NCBI GenBank assembly: GCA_016845105.1
Contig: JAERTF010000207.1
Location: forward strand, 1-56,318
Source: Bacteroidota bacterium
GTDB taxonomy: Bacteria; Bacteroidota; Bacteroidia; Bacteroidales; F082
Direction: 5' to 3'
DNA length: 56,318 nucleotides
In this document: positions 8,684 to 17,746 of the stretch, one piece after another
How positions within the stretch are numbered: the first letter of the stretch is position 1
Layout: each line of letters opens with the position of its first letter
Translations under genes and position numbers: made by a program
Notes under the pieces: generated by a model
What the model was told of the DNA's origin: nothing
Databases searched by the model: none
Seen by the model: only the letters and a program-made list of their open reading frames with translations

Positions 8684-11600
8684 CTATTTTATTACTTTGA
8701 ATACCTTTTGTTTGCCATTATTCAGAACTTTAAAAACAAATAACCCTGATTTAAATTTGCTCATATCAAATCTAAAGTACTTTCCTTTTACCATATTTTG
8801 ATATATGATTTTCCCAGTTATATTATAAACTACAATCTTATTTTCACCTCTGGGCATTTCCATGGTTAAATAATTGGAAACGGGATTTGGATAGTACTTC
8901 ACCTTAATTTCATCATTATAATTACTGATTGAAGAGGGCTTACAACTCCCTATTTCATAAGTGTTTTTATGCTCAGAGTTATTATGCTCTCCTTGTCCGG
9001 GATATGAATATGTATAATAGAAATATATTTTCTCTCCTTCATTTGCAGATAGCTGAAATGGTACATTTGGAGTTACATGATAACCCGGGAGGCTATTAGC
9101 GTTTGTTCCATAATATAATATGCAGGTTGGAGTACCAACGCCTGCCTGTGATGGTATAAAAGTTAAAGTTGGGTTATTATCATCAGGAGAAAACACATAA
9201 TCAAACTCCTTATTATATGATGAACCCTCACACGAAGGGGCAGGTGTTAATGAAATATTAACCGCCTTAGAAATTGTTGAAATTCCATCATTATCATAGG
9301 CAATAGCAGTTAAACTGTAATCACCAGCCTTATCTGTCCATTCAACACTATATGGCATTTGGGTTACGGTACCCACAAGATTCTCATTTACAAAAAACTC
9401 AACTTTTTCAATGTAGCCTACTAAATCCGAAGCGCTTGCTGAAACCATAACGGGGTCATATTCAATATATGACGCATTTTCTGTTGGATCATATATTGAT
9501 ATGGTAGGAGCAATATTTGTACTTGTACTAGATATAACATAAACTTCATCCATATCCGAATAGCTACCATTATTTATTACAAGTTTTATCAAATAAACAC
9601 CTTCTTCCAAAGAACTTACAATTGGTTGAGATATATTATTACTAGAAAATTCTAGAGTTGAAGGTCCATATATTTGGGTCCATGAATAAACTAGGTTTGC
9701 ACCACCAGGGTCAACACTATTGCTACCATCTAAAGTAGTGGTCGTTTCAGGAAGTACCACCAGAATATTTTCTCCAGCGTCTGCAATTGGTTGATCATAC
9801 GAAAGAGGTGATTCATAGGTAAAAGTCATACCACCAAGGTTTAATTCACCATTCTCAAAAAATAGGCGAAGTATATTTTTGCCACTTTTTAACGGAATAT
9901 TGTTAACGGTTTTAGAGGCCCATGCACCCCAGTCGCCTGTATAATTAACAGATATTTGTTGGCTTATTACTTCACCGTCTGATTCAATAACAAAGGGACC
10001 ACCACCACTTTGGTTGCCACAGGCATATCTAAAAACCAGAGTATAATATCCTTGATCTTCTACATTGACAGTGTATTCCAGCCACTCCCCTGAAGAAATC
10101 CAGCCTACAACACCACCCTCAACAAAATCCATTGATGCATCCACATACTCACTTAACCTAAAGTCTCCTGCATTATTAGGTGAAATATCGCTATATGAAA
10201 TTCCTTGTCCAATTCCCCCTTCAAATTTATCATAGTATGCGGCTTGTATTGTGCCTGGAATTTCAATTGCATCACCTATATATGGTAATTGTTCTCCAAC
10301 AACAACAGAAATTAAATTACTAACAGCGAAATTGTCTCCATCATAAATGCGGGCATAAATACTGTGTTTTCCTACAAATAGGTTGCTTGCTTTAAATTCA
10401 TATGGTGGTTGGCTAATCTCACCTATCACATCTTCACCATCATAAAATACAACTTTACTTGCTACCCCACCATCTATTTGAACATTTAAATCAACACTTC
10501 CACCAGAATAAGCTTCATTAAAACTAGAAGTTAAAGCACCGCTAAGTGAAATATCTTTGCTTGTTGCCATACTTCTAGGAGGAACTTCAAGCAAATATCC
10601 ATCTGAAAACATAACGCTTGTTGGCTCGTTATTGTAATTATGGGCTGTATATATTACTTCTCCTGCATTGTTAAAAGCTGCTGCCAATGGACTATCCGCT
10701 GTTAATGTAGCGTCAACATTTCCTAGAACATTCATTGAGTGTAACCAATGATATGTTTGTGCATCCGAAACACCAAACTTTAGAGATCTTTCGGGATATG
10801 AATCATATAATTCAATGGCTTGTTCGGGATTTATAAATGCTAAATACTCCCACATGATATCATGCCACAAATTATCGTTGGCTTCGTTGGATAGGATACC
10901 AGTATTAACCGTTATCTCATTCCAAAGTTTTTCAACATAACTTGTATTGTGACCAAGATAAAGGGACCCCCCATGTATGGGATACATTTCAATACCATAT
11001 GATGCAGCTATATCATTGGTCCAAAAAGTACCATTATCATAACTGTTTCCCCAAACACGTGAAACCAAACTGTATTGTTGTGATGGTGAAAATATACGGT
11101 TATACATATCCAACCAGTATTCTTCAATTGCAGATTGTTCGGTAGTATATAGATATATTCCTAAGTCCCTAATATCATCATTTCCGGTAATTGTGCCCCA
11201 ATGTATAAGTGATGTATTAAACTGCATACTCTCGGATGTTGACTCCTGATCGTTACCCTGTGGAAAAGTAGCAAAACCATTTGCCCAACAATGCCCAGCA
11301 TATGGATTAAAGTTTCGTAGAAATGGAAACATTTCATCATTTCGATTGTCGCATGCAGCATCACGAACCAGCAAGTTAATCATCTCTCCCCATTGAATTG
11401 ACCAGCCAGGTTCAAATTGTTCAACGAATGAAGCAGCATGAATAAAATAACCCCAATGAAAATGATGGTCATTTAAATTTCCATCCTGGCCATGCCCTGC
11501 AGGATAACCAATCATAGCAGACCATGTTTCGTTATAGTAAAACAAAAAAGCAACTTCACTTGTATTTGCTTCTAGCCAGTCTTGCAACCTGGTTTTGATA

Positions 11601-12829
11601 GTAACAATTATTTTATCTCTTGCAGTTGTGTTGCCAATTAAATCAGCAATGCGAGCCGTTTGAATCAACCGGTTCATCATTTGTCCCTCATTATATGAAT
11701 CAGTCCATGTACTTAACCCATCATTTTCTAATAATTGAACTTTTTCATTAATCTTTTGTGGACTAAATCCATCACTATAAAAATCCAAGTAGGGTAGTGT
11801 TGGTAATACTCCATGAAAAGTGTTTTCTACACTAAAACTATTACCATTCATTGTTTTTAATTCACCCCTTACTGTTTCATATGAATATTTGTCGGGAACT
11901 GGTGAATCAGCAGCCAGGTTTGACCATTGATGAGGAAGTAAACCCAATAAAATTGTAGAGTCACTTCCCTCTTTAACCTCTGTTTCAACGATAAAATCAG
12001 TTCTTACAACAGAAGTTGTGTTATCGTATGCCCAAGTTGCTATTGTGTTTGATGGAAATACATAAGCATATTTTTTATATTCGTTTGCAACAGTATTAAT
12101 ATTGGCAGCATCCAATGGTATAAATGCCATCGACCAATAATTATTCCCATTTAGGTTAGATGCATATGTATTGGAGTTTTTGGACCACACACTTCCGGAA
12201 GGTGCATACACAACAAAATCAGCTCCATTTCGCGCATCTGTGATGATTAACATTTCATCAGAAATGACCACATTTCCTGATGACACAGTAACTTTGGCAA
12301 CATCTGTTGAATTTTTAGTGAAATACAAGAATGGCATACCTATGCCAGCAGTTGCTCTAAAGTTATTTGTTGCATTACTCCAATCCATTGTTACTGTCCA
12401 ATCCGAAAAATCAGCAACTTTTGCCGCAGAAGCATTTAAATCGTTAACCCCCACTGTTATGGGCATTATGTCATCAATCACTCCCCACGGAATGTAGGTT
12501 ACGACAAGACCACTAGGAACTGTTTTTAATGTGTATGGATAATTAAATAAATTATCTGCATGGTTATTTTTAATCTTTGCCGACCACCAATCGTTGGTTG
12601 GAACAAGTTTAGTAGCTGCTTCGCCTGTTGTAGTTGGTGTGCCTGAGGGATATGTATTTCTGCCTGCAGCATCAACCCCAGGGAACTCTGTGATATAACT
12701 CCCATCACCAACTTCTACAATTTGTCCATACGAATAATTGCAAAACAGAATAGCACTCAGAGATAACAATATCTGACATACTTGTTTTGATATATTAAAA
12801 AACGTCTTCATAAAAATCTTTTTGACCAT
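8684..12829 (-). CDS. T9SS-exported GH81 endo-beta-1,3-glucanase with CBM6 and CBM56-like modules
   Basis: 1381 residues. Order: signal peptide (to ~36); GH81 catalytic domain (~75-720); Ig-like/linker segment (~760-860); CBM6 (~870-1010); PKD/K319-like Ig domain (~1020-1110); second Ig-like domain (~1115-1200); CBM56-like beta-1,3-glucan-binding module (~1205-1295, with FIPSQAGVGTP, ILYYGT and IYFYYTYSYPG); T9SS type-A sorting domain (~1305-1381, YYPNPVSNYLTM...GLFVFKV). GH81 hallmarks are TNDWWS, DGNLNDHHFHWGYF (general acid near D454) and NDQESTSE (E529 and E533, the same 4-residue spacing as the catalytic glutamates of studied GH81 enzymes). It should hydrolyse laminarin, callose or fungal/algal beta-1,3-glucan outside the cell. 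A second ATG at 12811 is an equally good start. No SusC/SusD pair adjoins, so it is not in a typical PUL. Confidence 0.92.
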   Translation of the reverse strand: MVKKIFMKTFFNISKQVCQILLSLSAILFCNYSYGQIVEVGDGSYITEFPGVDAAGRNTYPSGTPTTTGEAATKLVPTNDWWSAKIKNNHADNLFNYPYTLKTVPSGLVVTYIPWGVIDDIMPITVGVNDLNASAAKVADFSDWTVTMDWSNATNNFRATAGIGMPFLYFTKNSTDVAKVTVSSGNVVISDEMLIITDARNGADFVVYAPSGSVWSKNSNTYASNLNGNNYWSMAFIPLDAANINTVANEYKKYAYVFPSNTIATWAYDNTTSVVRTDFIVETEVKEGSDSTILLGLLPHQWSNLAADSPVPDKYSYETVRGELKTMNGNSFSVENTFHGVLPTLPYLDFYSDGFSPQKINEKVQLLENDGLSTWTDSYNEGQMMNRLIQTARIADLIGNTTARDKIIVTIKTRLQDWLEANTSEVAFLFYYNETWSAMIGYPAGHGQDGNLNDHHFHWGYFIHAASFVEQFEPGWSIQWGEMINLLVRDAACDNRNDEMFPFLRNFNPYAGHCWANGFATFPQGNDQESTSESMQFNTSLIHWGTITGNDDIRDLGIYLYTTEQSAIEEYWLDMYNRIFSPSQQYSLVSRVWGNSYDNGTFWTNDIAASYGIEMYPIHGGSLYLGHNTSYVEKLWNEITVNTGILSNEANDNLWHDIMWEYLAFINPEQAIELYDSYPERSLKFGVSDAQTYHWLHSMNVLGNVDATLTADSPLAAAFNNAGEVIYTAHNYNNEPTSVMFSDGYLLEVPPRSMATSKDISLSGALTSSFNEAYSGGSVDLNVQIDGGVASKVVFYDGEDVIGEISQPPYEFKASNLFVGKHSIYARIYDGDNFAVSNLISVVVGEQLPYIGDAIEIPGTIQAAYYDKFEGGIGQGISYSDISPNNAGDFRLSEYVDASMDFVEGGVVGWISSGEWLEYTVNVEDQGYYTLVFRYACGNQSGGGPFVIESDGEVISQQISVNYTGDWGAWASKTVNNIPLKSGKNILRLFFENGELNLGGMTFTYESPLSYDQPIADAGENILVVLPETTTTLDGSNSVDPGGANLVYSWTQIYGPSTLEFSSNNISQPIVSSLEEGVYLIKLVINNGSYSDMDEVYVISSTSTNIAPTISIYDPTENASYIEYDPVMVSASASDLVGYIEKVEFFVNENLVGTVTQMPYSVEWTDKAGDYSLTAIAYDNDGISTISKAVNISLTPAPSCEGSSYNKEFDYVFSPDDNNPTLTFIPSQAGVGTPTCILYYGTNANSLPGYHVTPNVPFQLSANEGEKIYFYYTYSYPGQGEHNNSEHKNTYEIGSCKPSSISNYNDEIKVKYYPNPVSNYLTMEMPRGENKIVVYNITGKIIYQNMVKGKYFRFDMSKFKSGLFVFKVLNNGKQKVFKVIK

Positions 12830-13208
12830 TGAATAAGCAATAAATATTCTAAAAACACAAACATCGCAACTAATAAGGTGAAGTGCAAATTTTTAATTTC
12901 ACAATTAATACACAAAAAGATGTCGTAATTACATCAACGATACATCAATACCATGATAATTGATCTGTTGTTACTAAGAGTTTCAACAGCTTTGCCATTA
13001 GAATATGATCTTCTGTTGAACCACTAATATCCCTAATACTTTTGCCTATTGATTAAGCATGGTTTTGCAAATGCCGAATACGATATGCTGGAAGTTTTAA
13101 ACATAAATTCTTTGGTTAAAATAGTCTAACATAGAACAGCATAATTAATTGATTTAAGACTAGTATAGACTATTTGTCTCCATTTTATATATTTGAAGGA
13201 TCTAACAA
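12830..13208. promoter_or_regulatory. 379-nt divergent intergenic region between GH81 and VPS10 genes
   Basis: No ORF of note. Toward GH81 the minus strand has TTTG (12886-12889), 20 nt, then GATGTTTG (12858-12865), a 7/8 match to the -7 box. Toward the VPS10 gene there are two plus-strand -7 matches: TACTTTTG at 13037-13044 (with TTG 18 nt upstream) and TATATTTG at 13188-13195. An 8-bp inverted repeat TTCAACAG/CTGTTGAA lies at 12982-12989 and 13013-13020 and could be an operator or a stem. No rho-independent terminator or riboswitch was recognised. Confidence 0.4.
13188..13195 (+). promoter_or_regulatory. -7 promoter box for the VPS10/BNR gene
   Basis: TATATTTG is a full match to TAnnTTTG. 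Transcription would start near 13202, favouring the ATG at 13221 over the one at 13209, which would leave almost no leader. No good -33 element. Confidence 0.4.
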
Positions 13209-13220
13209 ATGATTTTAATT

Positions 13221-16200
13221 ATGCCATTCTCCATTAGAACAATTTTCCTGACCGTATTTTCTACCCTGTTTTTAATAACATCAATTGCACAAAAACCAAC
13301 AACCCCTAACCAGATTACGGATAAAACTTTTTCGGCTTTCAAATTCAGGAACATTGGTCCTGCATTAATGTCCGGGCGAATTTCTGACATAGCAATACAC
13401 CCTGATAATAATAATATTTGGTATGTAACAGCCGGGTCAGGAGGGGTTTGGAAAACAACCAATTCGGGAACTACATGGAAGCCAATCTTTGATAATCAAA
13501 AAGTATATTCAATGGGTTGTGTAACAATTGATCCTAATAATCCACATACAATATGGGTTGGTAGTGGTGAAAACGTTGGGGGTCGACACGTTGGGTTTGG
13601 TGATGGTGTTTATGTGAGTTATGATGACGGGCAGTCGTGGAAGAACATGGGTTTGGAAAAGTCTATGCATATCTCAAAAATTATTGTTCATCCCAAAAAT
13701 TCTGATATTGTGTGGGTCGCATCACAAGGACCACTTTGGTCAAAAGGGGGTGATAGAGGTCTGTTTTTAACAACAGACGGAGGAAAAACATGGAAAAAAA
13801 CTCTAGGTGATAATGAATGGACCGGGGTAACCGACATTGTAATTGATCCAAGAAACCCTGATGTATTATATGCTGCAACCTGGCAACGCAATCGTACAGT
13901 AGCTTCATATATGGGAGGAGGGCCAGGATCAGGCATTCACCGCTCGCTGGATGGTGGGTTAACCTGGAAAAGATTAAAAAAAGGTCTTCCCTCTTCTAAT
14001 ATGGGCAAAATAGGTCTTGCCATAAGCCCTCAAAAACCTGATGTTATTTATGCTGCCATTGAACTTAATAGAAGAAAAGGCGGAGTTTATAAATCCGAAA
14101 ATAGAGGAGCCTCATGGTTGAAGAAGTCGGAAGCCGTATCAGGTGCAACTGGTCCACACTATTATCAGGAGCTATATGCCAGCCCTCACGAATACGATAA
14201 GATTTACCTTGTTGATGTAAGAATTCAGGTAAGTGATGATGGTGGTAGTAATTTCAGTAGATTAAAAGAAAGGTATAAACACTCAGATAATCATGTAATT
14301 ACATTTAGGGACGATGACCCAAACTATTTGCTGGTTGGAACTGATGGTGGCATTTATGAGAGTTTTGATAATGCCCAAAACTGGCGATATATAAACAACT
14401 TACCACTAACTCAGTTTTACAAAGTTGCTGTTGATGATTCTGAGCCGTTCTATAATATTTATGGTGGAACACAAGATAATGGAACACAAGGTGGTCCGTC
14501 AAGAACACCAAATAGAAGTGGTATATCAAATGCTGATTGGTTTTTAAATCTAGGTGGTGATGGGCATCAGCCTGTAACCGAACCCGGCAACCCCAATATT
14601 GTATACTCCGAATCACAGGAAGGTCATTTATATAGAGTTGATAGAAAAACCGGAGAGTCAATCAATATTCAGCCACAACCTGCTAAAGGTGAAGATTATG
14701 AAAGATTTAACTGGGATTCGCCAATTATTGTAAGCCCACATAACCCGGCAACCTTATATTTTGCATCTCAAAGGGTTTGGAAGTCAACTGATCGGGGTGA
14801 TAGCTGGAAAGCTATTTCGGGTGACCTTACTTTAAATCAGGAAAGATTAACCCTACCTCTTATGGATAAAGCTTGGAGCTGGGATTCGCCATGGGATATG
14901 TATGCAATGTCTAATTATAATACCATTACCTCCATCTCCGAATCTCCTGTTAAAGAGGGCCTTATATATGCTGGAACAGATGACGGATCAATACATTTAA
15001 CCATTGATTCAGGGGCAAATTGGTCTAAAATAGAAGTGAGTAAATTTCCCGATGTTCCTGAAACAGCATTTGTTAATGATATAAAAGCTGACTTATTTGA
15101 TGAAGAAACCGTTTATGTTGTTCTGGATAATCATAAATATGGTGACCTGAAGCCATATGTTGTTAAAAGCACTAATCTAGGAAAAACATGGAAATCATTA
15201 ACCGGCAACCTTCCTGATACTACAATTTTATGGAGAATAGTTCAGGATCATCAAAAACCAGAGTTATTATTTCTGGGAACGGAATTTGGAATATATACAA
15301 CAATTGATGCTGGTGAAGAATGGATAAAGTTATCAGGTGGGATTCCAACAATATCATTTCGTGATTTAGCTATTCAAAAGCGTGAAAATGACCTTGTTGG
15401 AGCATCATTTGGCAGAAGCTTTTTTGTGCTGGATGATTATTCAGCCCTACGCGAAGTAAACAAACAAACATTTGAAAAAGAAGCAACCCTATTCGAGCCG
15501 AGAGATGCACTACTTTACATTCCAAGAACCTCTCAAACTTTTTGGGGAAAAGGATCACAGGGAGCATCATATTATCTAGCACCAAACCCACCTTTTGGGG
15601 CAGTATTTACTTACTATCTTTCTAACGATTATCCAACAATTAAGGGTGAAAGAAAAAAAGCGGAGAAATTACTCAGTGAGGAAAAAAAAGATATACCATT
15701 TCCTGGATGGGAAGCGTTGGACGACGAGCTGTATGAAGAAAAACCAGTTGTCATATTAACCATAGTAGATAGTGTGGGAAATATTGTTCGCAGAATTAAA
15801 GCCAAATCAGGGAAAGGCTTTCATAGGGTATCATGGGATTTAAGATATCCCAGATATCAAACCATAAGCCTTCATGGGTCAGGTAATATTGACGAATTTT
15901 CTTCCAGAAGTGGTTTTTTAGTTGTCCCAGGAATATATACGGCAGTACTATCAAAAAGAATAAATGGTATAACAACCAAAATATCAGAACCAGTGAATTT
16001 TAGAGTTAAACTTATGCAAAGCGGAACATTACAAGGTGCTCCTTCCGTCGAGATACTTTCATTTGGTAAAGATGTAAACTCATTGTTGATGGCTAACTCA
16101 GCATTAAATAATGTGCTTTATACCACAAAAAGAAAATTGTCAGCATTGAGAAAGGCATTGATGATGGTAAATTCATCAAACGACAGTCTTTATAGTAGTA

Positions 16201-16508
16201 TATATCAGGTAAAAAAGAATCTTACAGATATGGAAAGAAGACTTGTTGGTAGTAAATCAAAAAGAGAAGTTGGTCAAAAAAATAATCCAACAATTTCAAA
16301 TCGCCTTTGGAATGCTTATGGTGGAGCACAGAATTTATCTTATGGCCCAACCCAAACACAAAGAAACAGTTATGATATTGCCAAAGAAGAGTTTAGTAAG
16401 GTTAAGTCTGAACTAGAGGAAATCGTAAATAATCAGATTCCAGAACTAGAAAAACAAGCAATTAAAATGGGGGCACCATGGATAGAAGGGCAGCCTATTC
16501 CCGAGTGA
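13221..16508 (+). CDS. Secreted VPS10/BNR-repeat beta-propeller protein
   Basis: 1095 residues from the ATG at 13221; the upstream in-frame ATG at 13209 adds four residues before the signal peptide. A Sec signal ends ...ITSIAQ-KPTT. The body (~30-760) is a sortilin/VPS10-like propeller with about eleven Asp-box (BNR) motifs of the form S/T-x-D-x-G-x-x-W, for example TTNSGTTWK, TTDGGKTWK, SLDGGLTWK, STDRGDSWK and STNLGKTWK. A FlgD-like beta-sandwich follows (~800-930), then a helical C-terminal segment with coiled-coil character (~970-1095). There is no T9SS sorting domain, so it is probably periplasmic or outer-membrane associated. Relatives are abundant in Bacteroidota and Acidobacteria and often annotated as glycosyl hydrolases, but no catalytic glycosidase residues can be shown. 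The substrate or ligand is unknown. Confidence 0.85.
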   Translation: MPFSIRTIFLTVFSTLFLITSIAQKPTTPNQITDKTFSAFKFRNIGPALMSGRISDIAIHPDNNNIWYVTAGSGGVWKTTNSGTTWKPIFDNQKVYSMGCVTIDPNNPHTIWVGSGENVGGRHVGFGDGVYVSYDDGQSWKNMGLEKSMHISKIIVHPKNSDIVWVASQGPLWSKGGDRGLFLTTDGGKTWKKTLGDNEWTGVTDIVIDPRNPDVLYAATWQRNRTVASYMGGGPGSGIHRSLDGGLTWKRLKKGLPSSNMGKIGLAISPQKPDVIYAAIELNRRKGGVYKSENRGASWLKKSEAVSGATGPHYYQELYASPHEYDKIYLVDVRIQVSDDGGSNFSRLKERYKHSDNHVITFRDDDPNYLLVGTDGGIYESFDNAQNWRYINNLPLTQFYKVAVDDSEPFYNIYGGTQDNGTQGGPSRTPNRSGISNADWFLNLGGDGHQPVTEPGNPNIVYSESQEGHLYRVDRKTGESINIQPQPAKGEDYERFNWDSPIIVSPHNPATLYFASQRVWKSTDRGDSWKAISGDLTLNQERLTLPLMDKAWSWDSPWDMYAMSNYNTITSISESPVKEGLIYAGTDDGSIHLTIDSGANWSKIEVSKFPDVPETAFVNDIKADLFDEETVYVVLDNHKYGDLKPYVVKSTNLGKTWKSLTGNLPDTTILWRIVQDHQKPELLFLGTEFGIYTTIDAGEEWIKLSGGIPTISFRDLAIQKRENDLVGASFGRSFFVLDDYSALREVNKQTFEKEATLFEPRDALLYIPRTSQTFWGKGSQGASYYLAPNPPFGAVFTYYLSNDYPTIKGERKKAEKLLSEEKKDIPFPGWEALDDELYEEKPVVILTIVDSVGNIVRRIKAKSGKGFHRVSWDLRYPRYQTISLHGSGNIDEFSSRSGFLVVPGIYTAVLSKRINGITTKISEPVNFRVKLMQSGTLQGAPSVEILSFGKDVNSLLMANSALNNVLYTTKRKLSALRKALMMVNSSNDSLYSSIYQVKKNLTDMERRLVGSKSKREVGQKNNPTISNRLWNAYGGAQNLSYGPTQTQRNSYDIAKEEFSKVKSELEEIVNNQIPELEKQAIKMGAPWIEGQPIPE

Positions 16509-16653
16509 GAATGTATTTATTATACTAAACAACACCAAGTATTTTTAAACACATGAAATTTCCAACTTTTCTGTTCTTGGACAGGATCATAATGACACTG
16601 TTGTAACCAATAAAAATATTATTTCATTTTATTGATGAAGCACACCTCATTGC

Positions 16654-17565
16654 TTAACCCCTCACAAACAACGCTTTCATGATTTCTTGTGCCATTTTAG
16701 GGTTTTCCTTTAATCGGCGTGTTGAATAAGCAAACCATTGTTTTCCAAAAGGTGTGTAAATACGCATTTTATACCCTTTTTCAAGAATTGATTTCCTTAA
16801 ACCCGGTGTTACACCGTATAACATCTGGAACTCAAACTTATCCTTCGGAACCTTGTATTTTTCGATAAGTTTATAGGCCCCTTCAACAAGTTTTGAATCG
16901 TGGGTTGCAATTCCCGGATAAACCCCATTCTTAAACATATATTCAAGATCCTCAAGAAAATGGTTATTTATTTCTTCATACTTTTTGTAGGCAATTTTTT
17001 CAGATTCAACATATATTCCCTTACACAATCTGTAATTAACCGGATTGTCATCACTATGCATATCCATCATATTTTCAATATCTGAAATTGTACGATGCAA
17101 ATAAGCCTGTAATACAAGACCTACATTTTCTGGAAACTCCTTTTTTAGTTTTCTGAATAATTCAATTTCCAAATCAACACATTTTGAGTCTTCCATATCG
17201 ATTCTTACAAAATTATTATACTCAACAGCTTTTATCACAATGTCTCTTATGTATTGATAACAAACATCTTTATCAATAAGTAGCCCGAACATTGTTGGTT
17301 TTAATGAGTAATTTCCAACAACATCACTCTTTTCTACTTCTTCGATTATTTCAATATACTCATCCCGATTTTTTTTGGCTTGTGATAATTCGGTTATAAA
17401 TTCACCCAATAAATCAATTGTAGTAACATTTCCTTCTCTATTTAGTTTCTCAGCAATTTTGATCGCTTCTGTAAGAGTTTGGCCAGCAATATATCTTTTC
17501 GAAAAAATCCACACAAGTCTCTGTGGCATATAAGGTAATATTGAGGCAATCAGTTTATTAAACAT
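16654..17565 (-). CDS. Proline dehydrogenase (monofunctional, FAD-dependent)
   Basis: 303-residue ProDH-family (PF01619) TIM-barrel flavoenzyme oxidising L-proline to pyrroline-5-carboxylate at the membrane face, feeding electrons to quinone. Conserved features are VRIDMEDSK, GLVLQAYLHRT (FAD/substrate region), YRLCKGIYVE, ATHDSKLV, FEFQMLYGV and the C-terminal RIYTPFGKQWFAYSTRRLKENP, which carries the paired arginines that bind the proline carboxylate. The length is that of short bacterial monofunctional ProDHs. P5C dehydrogenase is not in the window. It is divergent from the giant flavo-iron-sulfur protein, which is probably another proline- or imino-acid-oxidising enzyme, so the two may share control. 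Confidence 0.92.
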   Translation of the reverse strand: MFNKLIASILPYMPQRLVWIFSKRYIAGQTLTEAIKIAEKLNREGNVTTIDLLGEFITELSQAKKNRDEYIEIIEEVEKSDVVGNYSLKPTMFGLLIDKDVCYQYIRDIVIKAVEYNNFVRIDMEDSKCVDLEIELFRKLKKEFPENVGLVLQAYLHRTISDIENMMDMHSDDNPVNYRLCKGIYVESEKIAYKKYEEINNHFLEDLEYMFKNGVYPGIATHDSKLVEGAYKLIEKYKVPKDKFEFQMLYGVTPGLRKSILEKGYKMRIYTPFGKQWFAYSTRRLKENPKMAQEIMKALFVRG

Positions 17566-17629
17566 ATCTGGTAATTTATAAGAATACTAATTAATGGCTT
17601 AAAGATCATAGTTTAAAGCAACTATGGTG

Positions 17630-17637
17630 CAAAAATA
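17630..17637 (-). promoter_or_regulatory. -7 promoter box for proline dehydrogenase
   Basis: The minus strand reads TATTTTTG, a full TAnnTTTG match, 65 nt before the ATG at 17565. It lies 55 nt from the divergent box at 17693-17700, so both promoters share a compact regulatory region. Confidence 0.5.
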
Positions 17638-17692
17638 CAAATTCTATCTTTGATTTTTTCATATGAATTTTAGTATAGAATAATAAATAATA

Positions 17693-17700
17693 TACTTTTG
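17693..17700 (+). promoter_or_regulatory. -7 promoter box for the fused dehydrogenase
   Basis: TACTTTTG, a full TAnnTTTG match, with a weak -33 (TTTA at 17668-17671, 21-nt spacer). Transcription would start near 17707, giving a leader of about 40 nt before the ATG at 17747. Confidence 0.5.
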
Positions 17701-17746
17701 TCTGTTAAATTTTTAACAATAGTATTAATTTGTTTTTTTAGGCATC

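Noticed and set aside
13070..13110. Very short ORF (13 codons) after the TACTTTTG box at 13037
   Set aside because: Too short and without recognisable features; the box may serve the VPS10 gene or be chance.
13202..13462. 86-residue minus-strand ORF overlapping the VPS10 gene start
   Set aside because: Antisense shadow; covers the signal peptide region and promoter of the real gene.
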